Below the pieces are notes generated by a model, which worked only from the letters and a program-made list of their open reading frames with translations, was not told the DNA's origin and did not search any database. Source: Globodera rostochiensis (Eukaryota > Nematoda > Chromadorea > Rhabditida > Heteroderidae). From it: a stretch of DNA of 64,000 bases. Below, in pieces: positions 56,115 to 64,000 of this stretch. The translations under genes and the position numbers were made by a program. Numbering within the stretch: the first letter of the stretch is position 1; each line of letters opens with the position of its first letter. The stretch is taken from the NCBI GenBank assembly GCA_018350325.1, contig JAEVLN010000014.1:1762001-1826000 (forward strand), written 5' to 3'.

Positions 56115-59100
56115 TTACATTCCCGGTCTGTGATAGCTGGGAACGCAACCGGAAGGCCCAGACTGAGAGTAATGTGAAGGAAAAGACTGTTGTGACATCG
56201 TTGCATCCGGTGGCTGATGATGTTCCGACGTCATTTGATGAGATTGCATCTGCTAAACGGGAGAAAATGTCCTGGTTTATGCCGTTCATAGATTTATCAT
56301 AAACAAAAAATCACTACTTGATGAGGCTGGAATCCCATGGGCAAAAAAATGCCGGGTGATAAGCCCTCGGCCGTTGCGTTTGGGGAGGAGCCGAAAGGAT
56401 TGGACATTTGTTGCTGTTGCATCATTAGGTGCTGTTGTTGAAACTGCGTTGATGACACAATTTGCTGTTGGTGGAGGTGGTGGTGCGACGGAAGCGCGTG
56501 CGAATGCATAACCATCGACGGCTGTTGCTGAGCGGTTGAGGCCACAGACGGAGGAATTCCGGCACCAGAGGACGAAGGAGGAAAAGCGATGTTATGGAGA
56601 GGCACTTAATGAGAAAATGATTTGGTGATGAGTGGCTGTTGGCCACCAGGCCGGACTGGTCTTACTGGCCCCAGCGTGAGTTCCCGACATCATCATCGAG
56701 TGCATCTGATAGGGAGGCGGTGGTGGGACAATCTGCTGTTGTGGATTCTGGGAAACGGCGGAAGAAGTTGGAGTGCAGGGCTCGGCGGGGGAAGAAGACG
56801 GAGCAGAAAATGGGACCATCAAATTTGGGGACACGGCCGCAGAAGAGACCGAAGACACTGACATCGGTGTGGGGATTGGCTGCTGCACCAAATGAAGAAA
56901 TATTTAAACAAAAGCAATGCAAAAAGACTTTCAAATCGCACATGAATTACTTGTTGGTTTGTGGCACTGCCTCCCATCATTGAACCCAGCTGTTGCGGAT
57001 GCTGATTTGAATTAATTTGCTGCTGCTGCTGTTGTGCTGCTCCACCCCCAATCGAAACGGATGGCCCCCCAGATTGGTGCTGCTGTTGTCTCTCCCTCTC
57101 CTCTCCCTGATTTTGTCTTTGCAACATTCCAACCAGTGCTGTGGGTTGTTGTTGTTGCTGAAGGAGCATTTGCTGTTGATGAGCACCAAAGTCCATAGGG
57201 AAGGGATGGCCCACCAGAGATGGAAGAGGGGGAAAACTCCCCGACGGAAGAAGCGAAGGATGGCAAGCAGAAGTAAGAGGCACACCACCGGTGGGCACTG
57301 AACTCATACTCCACTGAGAAGATTGATGTTGCTTAAACGTAAATGCAAATGACCCTCGGGAGCAAGAAGTACACTTTGGTCAATCAATCAAAAATTTTGA
57401 AAATTGAAACTTCCGAAAATGCGGTAAAATTTGGTCTTAAGTCTGACCAATTGTTGTTGTTGTTGTTGGAGTATCTGCTGCACTTGCTGTTGACTTTCCG
57501 CCGCCGCCGCTGCCGTCGATGAATGGGTAAACAAAAACTTCAACTTCTCCCGCATCGAATCCTAAATTTTAAAAATGTACGCATAAAACAAAACAAAATG
57601 ATGCACCGGAAAATTTCGAATGGCCATTTCGGTCTGTTCCTTCAGCGAATATCCGACAAACATGTATTTGAACTGGTAGAGCAAGTCGCAAATAGTGTCT
57701 TCGTACTTGAGTCGGCCAACTTTCTGCACCAAATTTCCGAGAACCGTGTAAATGGCCACTATCTGAAAAAATATGCAAAAAGTGCCGAACGTTCAGAATA
57801 AAAGCCTTCCCCCCCCCTTTTAATATTCACACCTCTGGCATATGTTTGTTCCGCTCCTTCTCGTGTATTCGCTGCAAATATGGCACAACAATGCGAAGAA
57901 AGTAGACCAGCTGTGCCTCATTCTCCACTTTATGGGCCAGCCGTTTGACTACCAGGTCAGGAATAATTGAAAGTGAATTCTTAACAAAAACAGAATGATG
58001 AATGATTAGTTAATCTCAGTTTGTTCAGAAACACAAACATTGCCGCCGTGTTGGCAAAACGAATGGATTAAGGCCAGCATTGAAAGGATGCGACTGTCGG
58101 AGTGCAAATAGACTTCGTGGCTGAGGGATTCGAACAGTTGGGAGGGGTCGGCGTCGGGGGAGGCAATTTGTGGCCATTCGAAGGATTCCTCAACACGGTC
58201 CAGTAATAAGGTTTGGAAGGCGGACGGCAGTCCGGTTAACAGCAACCCCAACGCGTTCAGTGTATCCTTGGAAATAAAATTTAATACACGTAAAAACATT
58301 GGCTCAATTCGAAGGACCTGCGGACGAAAGATCGGTCGTCGGATCGCCAACTCGACGAGAGCATCAACAATTGTTGCAGGGGCGTGGTTGGTAGCCAGAA
58401 TCTCCACCCAGGCACTCGTCAATGCTTGGCCGGCAGGCTTAGCAATAAACATTATGCTTACAATATAATAAACGGAGGAAAACGAGGAATCAAACCCCCA
58501 ACTGACAGGATATTCTGCGAATCGCCAATCCTTGTGAACAAATTGGGGTGGCTGGTGCGTGTATGTGCTGGCCTGTACAATTCGCTCCACCAGCACGCGG
58601 CAGAAGCGAATTGCGGGCATCTGAAATCGCAAAAATTCAAAATCAGAACACTTTCGCCCCGCCCACAGATCACTTCGTGATCGCGAAGCATAAATTCCGC
58701 CGTCAAAAGTTTGCACTGGTAACCAGCGCCACCACGAGTTCCATGGTTGCCCTCGTCTTGTTCCAGTTTAAGAACAATGCTTAACACAAATTTTCGGATA
58801 ATTTGACGCCCGACGGCCGAATCGCGGTGAAACGCATCCAAAGTGTAGAGAGTTTTGTACAGAAAAGTCATTGGCTGTGCTAAATCGGAGTTTTTTAAAG
58901 TGAATCTGTCGGAAAGGTTTTGAAATACGATGAAGACGGTAGAGATGGGCAAAATGTCTCAGAAATGTGTCCAGCACTTTCGGGCCCACATCCACCTCCA
59001 AAGCACGTTGTAAAATCACATCAATCAGCTTAACTTTAAATTAAGGATCAACCAAAAAGGATGAAAAGTCGGACAGGAATGATCCGATCGGCCAAATGTC

Positions 59101-62100
59101 CGTAGTAAATGGGCAAATTATGCGGATCCCTTGGCTGTTCCTGGGACTGCTGAAAGGCTGGGTCCATCATCGTCTTTCGGTACAGTTCAGCGTATGAGTA
59201 TTCTGGATATTTCTGAAAAATTGTCAAATCAACAATTAGAAGATGGTCAAATAACCTTGAAAAAGTCGGCAATTTGGACAAAGAACTCTTCGGAGTTCGA
59301 GCCGGTAGTGTTTGAGTGTGCGGGTGCAAAGGCATGGCACGCGTGCAGTCTGTCGGAGAACGACGAGAATTTATCGAGGAGAGTGGCCAGCAGGAAGAGA
59401 GAAGTCCGGATGGAGGAGTCGTCGGACGGGTGAAGGGCCAACGAGAGGAGGAAACGCTCCACGGAGATGAACTGATGGACGAACAGCATATCGTTGAGCA
59501 CGGCGACCATCTGATGTTGAGATGACATTGAAGTCGATTAAAGAGGAAATTTTTGCAGGTTTATTTCAAAATTTTTACAAAATCCTCTCCAAACTTTTGC
59601 CTTTTCTAACACATCAGTAGCAAGATTACCCTTAAATCCAATTGTTGGTGTGAAAGCGGGTCGTCCGCAAGCATTCCAGACGGCCCTTGCTGTGTGCTCC
59701 CCTGATGCTTCCAGACCAAATAATCCACCAGCGCATTTGTTGACCGATGCAAGTCGCGGTTGCTTTGCAACGAAAGCAATTTGTAACAAAGTGCCAAGAA
59801 ATTGGGCGCATTTGGGTGGGGCTGTTTTCCATGAGGCAGTTGGGGATGGGCGGTGGCATACTCATGGAGACAACGGAAGATGGAGACGAGCAAAGATGGA
59901 GCTGGCGGGTGATTTGGGGGGGAGTCCAGCTGAATGAATAGGTAGGTACAGAAGTACGGTAGAAAGGAACATTACGAATAAAAGCGCGGAACGCACAAGA
60001 ACCCGTAAAAAATGTTTAAAATTCAATTACAATCCGTTCCCTCCCGATTCAAATTTCACAGTGTTTCCGCACTCTGTACTAAACAGATCAAACCCCAAAG
60101 TATTCGGCGTCCAATTGCATCAACCGTTGCATCTCTTGGTTGGCCATGTTGTGCAGTTCCATCATCGCTTGTGCCTGTTGGGTGGCCTGCATTTGCTCCA
60201 ACTGCGTCAGATCGCTTTCACTGGGTACAATCGCGTGAAGAATATTCGGCGGAAACCATCGAAGCTCCGACAAAGACCAGCGTTGACCGAGGTCCTGGGA
60301 ACTGAATTGGAGTTGGTCCGCACCGAGCAGTTTGGCAGCACGAAAGACAGCCAGCTGAAAGAGACGACAGTATTCCGGCATGGCCATCATCCATCCGGGC
60401 ATCATCTTCATTAGACATTGGGTCGCATTCAGAAGGTCCTGGGGCCACGTGCACTGTACAAAGCGTTGGATAAACTGCTCAAGAAGGAAACAAAGCTGAA
60501 GCGAATTGGAGGAGGGACATGGGGAGACGGAGAGGGGGCCCCGGTTGAGTGAGTCAAGCACCTGAAAAAACCGATACAATAGGAAAATCTGATAGAACAG
60601 CTCAGACCATGAAAAAAAATTGGAGACGCTGGTCTAAGGTCCACTTCCAACCAAAACCAATGTTTTGGAGACGAAAGTTGAGCAGTTCCAAAAACATCTG
60701 GGATTTAGGAATATTAGACAAACAAAAGCAAATCTATCTACGAAGTCAAATTTAATGCATAAACCCGAAAATGCTAAACACAGACCGCCAAAAGGTCATT
60801 TCTGACAAAATACAACTGCTGTTCGGGTGCAGAGTTGGGAATGATATTAGCTGATTTGAGTGCTGTGAATATGTACGTGTAGAAGATGGAACCATTTAGA
60901 TCGATCTGAACGTTTAAAGACAAACGTTTTGAGTCGAAACCAAATCAATGAAAATTAAAAACTTGGTAAGAAAACACTGACCAATTCCGTGCTCAATAGG
61001 AGCCGTGCCGTACTTTCCGCAAGTGCCGGAGTTGGCAGTCTAAAAAGATCAAAAAATTAAGTTTAATTTTAGGCGGTCAAACCTCAAAGAAGCAAAATTA
61101 GGTAACACACTATGGGAGAACAGATGGCCAAACACGCGAAATGTTGACTTATAAATTTGCATTTTGGCATGGAAGGTCAACGAGTCAAGGAAAGTCAAGT
61201 CCAGGGCCCGCAAATTGTGTTCAGTTCGACGTCCACCAGGCAAACACCAGAACTTCTCGGGTTGATGTGAAGGCTTAAAGTTAGCAGAAATTATTGACCC
61301 GCGTAGAATTGGCAAAGCAGCAGAACCAAATGATCTTTGCTCTCCACCCCAGGCGCGTAGCTAGAAAAGTTTCGGTGGGAGGGGCAGTTGGTGGGGGGGG
61401 GGGGGGGGAAATCGATTTTCATCAATTTGTTATAAGAGATTTGTAACCAAAATTCCAGCATCCTCGGCTTACCGGACCAATTTGCTAGTCCGATACACTA
61501 CGACGCCTCCAATAAGCCGCTGGGATTAATCAGAGATATCCCTTACATATTGAACAACGTCACGTACCCCTTGCGGATGTTGAGCATTAAAGCCAAGAAT
61601 TCGGAACACGGCGGTGCTGACATGTTCCTCAAACACTTCGCGACTGTTGCTGTACGAATTGGCAATGACTGCCAAGAGGGCCAATGCCTTGTCGTCGGGA
61701 AGTTTGCTCGAGTCAAGTTGTTGTTCTGAGAAAAAAAATTTTATCGCGAAGCCAAACAAAAGTTTTTTAATTTTGTATAGACCGATGAAACCGATAAGCG
61801 TTTTTAGCTTTTCTGGAGGCTGATTTTCGGCAGAAGCAGATGAAGCGTGGTTAGGGGCAGAATGCACCAAATTGATCCAAATGGCGGCTGGTGCGAAGAA
61901 GCGGACCGAAAAGTGACTCAAATTCAAAAAAAAAAAGCCGGAAAATGCGTTCAAAACCATATTTAGTGGATTCTCGGTGGAACAAGTCGTTGCCCAGTTT
62001 ATGTTCTTGTCTGTGTATAAGACCTAAGGAAATGTAATTTATGAATTCACAAACAAATCTTCTCACGTTGAAAATGTCTAAAACTAATTCCCGATTTTGT

Positions 62101-63920
62101 GCACTCAATCCGGCGGCAGAGAGCATTTGGGCTTCGGATTGGCCACTTTGTTGCTGCTGATGAACCAAATTCTTCTCGCGAGACCGGGCATGGGCGACCA
62201 ATTGAAGCAGAATCCACATCAGTTCCTCCTTCGCTCGTAAATACTTTGCAAAGAAATGGGGAGTGTTTGTAATAAATAAAGTGATAAATCCTCTATTAAT
62301 ACTTGACAACTTCTCAACTGCGGCAGCAGCATTTTCAACAGTTCACTGAAATTAGCAGAGACTTCGCCCAATTCAAAGCTCTCATATTTTAGTGTCATTG
62401 CTAACCTCAAAGTGCAGTTTTGCATGAACAGAGCGTGCGTGACCAAATGTGAAAGGTGTAGCCAGTTGTACTGGTTGACGGATGCCAGCACCGGCTGCTC
62501 CGAGTCCTCCATAGCGCACATCGCCTCCAAAATCAGCAATTGGATCACTTCGTCGCATTGAATGCGAGGGGTCGGAGTCATCGAATTGGCCGAGCGAAGA
62601 ATGTGCTTAACATGGCAAGAAAGTCAGCCCCAAAATATTTTGAAAATACGTTCAAATTGTCTTGGCCATGAGGCTGTTTGAAGAGGATGTATTGGAGATA
62701 GGTTTGGGGAGTCGTATTTTCACTAGATAAATTCAAAAATGATTTTGCTATTTAGTCCGCCTAACCTGCTATAAGGCAAGTGCGTCTTGAAGTAGAGTTT
62801 GCACTGTTTTTCGTCCAATTTCCACGCACTCCATGTCTGAGAGCTCCACGAGAAGCAGGGAGAAGTGGGCACAGGCCACATCCAGGAACGCCCAAGCATA
62901 GAGCCAATCTCGGCAAGGGGCCGAAACGAGGCAACCATCTCGCGAATTTTCCAAGAAACGCGCTGCAAAGGAAAAAAAACCCCAACAATAAAAAGTAATT
63001 CGTTTTTCTACTGGCAAAAAATGGATGGAAGAATGGCATGGATCGATGCGACTGATTTCGGTGATGAAGAAAAGTGCAGGACAGTAATTCTTGCTTCGGT
63101 CGATCAGATCAATCACCAACTAAAATTATAAAAAAAATGTTTGTATTGCTTTGCGATTTGTTTCCCTATGACCGATTCGATCGGTGCCAAATGTCTCTGC
63201 TGGTGTTCGGTTAACTGACACTGCATTTTGTCCAACTTTTCCACCAGCAACAATTTGAGAAGGTCCCGCATATTTTTATAGTCCAACTGGTCCATACTCT
63301 TTCGCACAAATTTGATCTTCTCCGGATTTAGAGGGATTTTCATGCGAAAATCAATGCTTGCCACTAACAGCTGACAGGTCAATCTGCGGTTTAACCATTT
63401 TACACGTTTCAAATCAATGTAATTCTCCTTACAATAAAGTGATGATGTTCGAGTTGTAAGCTGTCATAATTATTTGGGTGATTATGCGATCCAAAGCGTT
63501 CAGATAGGTCTTTTCCGTACTCAGCAGTCCGATGAGTGAGTAGCAAGCCTGCTCCAACTCCACGGGCTGTCTGTTCCGGTCGGACTCCGGAGGCTCCTAA
63601 TGGGAAAATCAATTGTTCGAAGTTTTGCGGCTCATTTGGTCGCTGACCAGTGATCTGAACAGCATGCAAGCCTGAACACAGACCAACTCGTCGGCACGAT
63701 TTAATGCACATCTTTTCGTTGTCATCAGAGGCGCAAACATTTTTTTCAGCGTGTTCGGCTTCACATGGTTCAGCACCAACCATTTGAGTTTTTCAGCCTC
63801 ATTACCGACACAGAGAAAATTAAAGCTAGGTGACTGCGCTGAGCATTCTTCGATTGCGGTCGATGGAGGAAGGACGGTGGCGGCGGCGGAATACGATGTC
63901 GACACATTTGAATCGTTCAT
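56115..63920 (-). CDS. sur-2: Mediator subunit 23 (SUR-2) with a Gln-rich C-terminal tail
   Basis: Tail-module subunit of Mediator that receives Ras/MAPK signals. First in-frame ATG is at 63920 (MNDSNVSTSYSAAATVLPPS); upstream exons beyond the window cannot be excluded. Some 25 exons of helical repeats follow: FRMKIPLNPEKIKFVRKSMD, CDEVIQLLILEAMCAMEDSE, WILLQLVAHARSREKNLV, LTFLDSLTFHAKMQIYK, MVAVLNDMLFVHQFISVERF, YPEYSYAELYRKTMMDPAFQ, LPIYYGHLADRIIPV, FLRHFAHLYRLHR, DWRFAEYPVSW, and ICDLLYQFKYMFVGYSLKEQ. These match MED23 in order, including the C-terminal CDFLYxxKYMFxGxSxKEQ. After that point the family normally stops within about 40 residues. Here Gln/Ser/Pro/His-rich exons continue (56115-57550), ending SYHRPGM at 56115. 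The last exon uses the intron at 56250-56309. Confidence 0.9.
61350..61425. mobile_element. Possible solo terminus of a CAGGcGCGTAGC element
   Basis: CAGGCGCGTAGCTAG at 61353, followed by a G-rich run (14 or more G at 61395), resembles the 5' end of the MITEs at 19675 and 32557. The other end is not visible. It lies in a MED23 intron. Confidence 0.4.
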
Positions 63921-64000
63921 TCCCAAGAATGTGCATGGAATTTGCAAAATTTTCTATTTGTTGATATAACGGGCAATAACCAAAAAGTCAACACAAAAAG

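Noticed and set aside
1..64000. tRNA or rRNA genes
   Set aside because: I looked for cloverleaf-type A/B boxes and conserved rRNA strings by eye and found none that I could support; a covariance-model scan would be decisive.

Overview
The window is nuclear DNA from a nematode. The clearest marker is a pair of intact major sperm protein (MSP) genes. Supporting signs are compact genes with many introns of about 40-60 bp and several start codons lying a few bases after a polypyrimidine-AG site, as expected for spliced-leader trans-splicing. Conserved genes also match animal families throughout. A plant-parasitic tylenchid is possible, but that is inference. All CDS coordinates below are genomic spans. 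Exons were assembled by eye from splice signals and family matches, so single exon borders may be off by a few bases.

Layout, left to right: a mucin-like Ser/Thr repeat protein with a coiled-coil tail (+, cut by the left edge); Nup85 (-); a tandem-repeat element; PCH-2/TRIP13 (+); a small secreted Cys-rich basic protein (+); about 1.6 kb without a clear gene; a secreted, probably GPI-anchored LRR protein (-) in a G-tract-rich area; an ATP synthase subunit s-like protein (-); pelota (-); OSBP (-) with a hAT-like MITE in an intron.

The 21-29.5 kb part is rearranged. A 1.83 kb cassette holding a divergent MSP / SAYM-repeat gene pair occurs twice in direct orientation. A truncated inverted copy of the 3' half of OSBP is attached to the second cassette. 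Between the cassettes lies a poorly resolved gene-like stretch.

From 30 kb on the region is dense with conserved genes: CDC20/fizzy (+), innexin (+), CDC37 (-), TAF9 (+), an EF-hand rhomboid protease (+), MAPKAP kinase 2 (+), metaxin (-), RNA polymerase III subunit RPC7 (-), ELP3 (-), a secreted CULT-domain protein (+), ABT1/ESF2 (+), a nucleoredoxin-like thioredoxin (-), Integrator subunit 13 (+), a small unknown protein (-) and Mediator subunit 23/SUR-2 (-) with a long Gln-rich tail. Functionally this is a mix of meiosis and cell-cycle control (PCH-2, CDC20, INTS13), transcription (TAF9, RPC7, MED23, ELP3), sperm structure (MSP) and membrane signalling (innexin, rhomboid, OSBP).

The most unusual points are: a family of AACGCCAA-containing inverted-repeat elements sitting in three separate head-to-head promoter spaces; the MSP cassette duplication bounded by the same 19-mer at all four ends; the inverted decaying OSBP copy; and a secreted single-CULT protein that keeps the three-Trp cage of cereblon.
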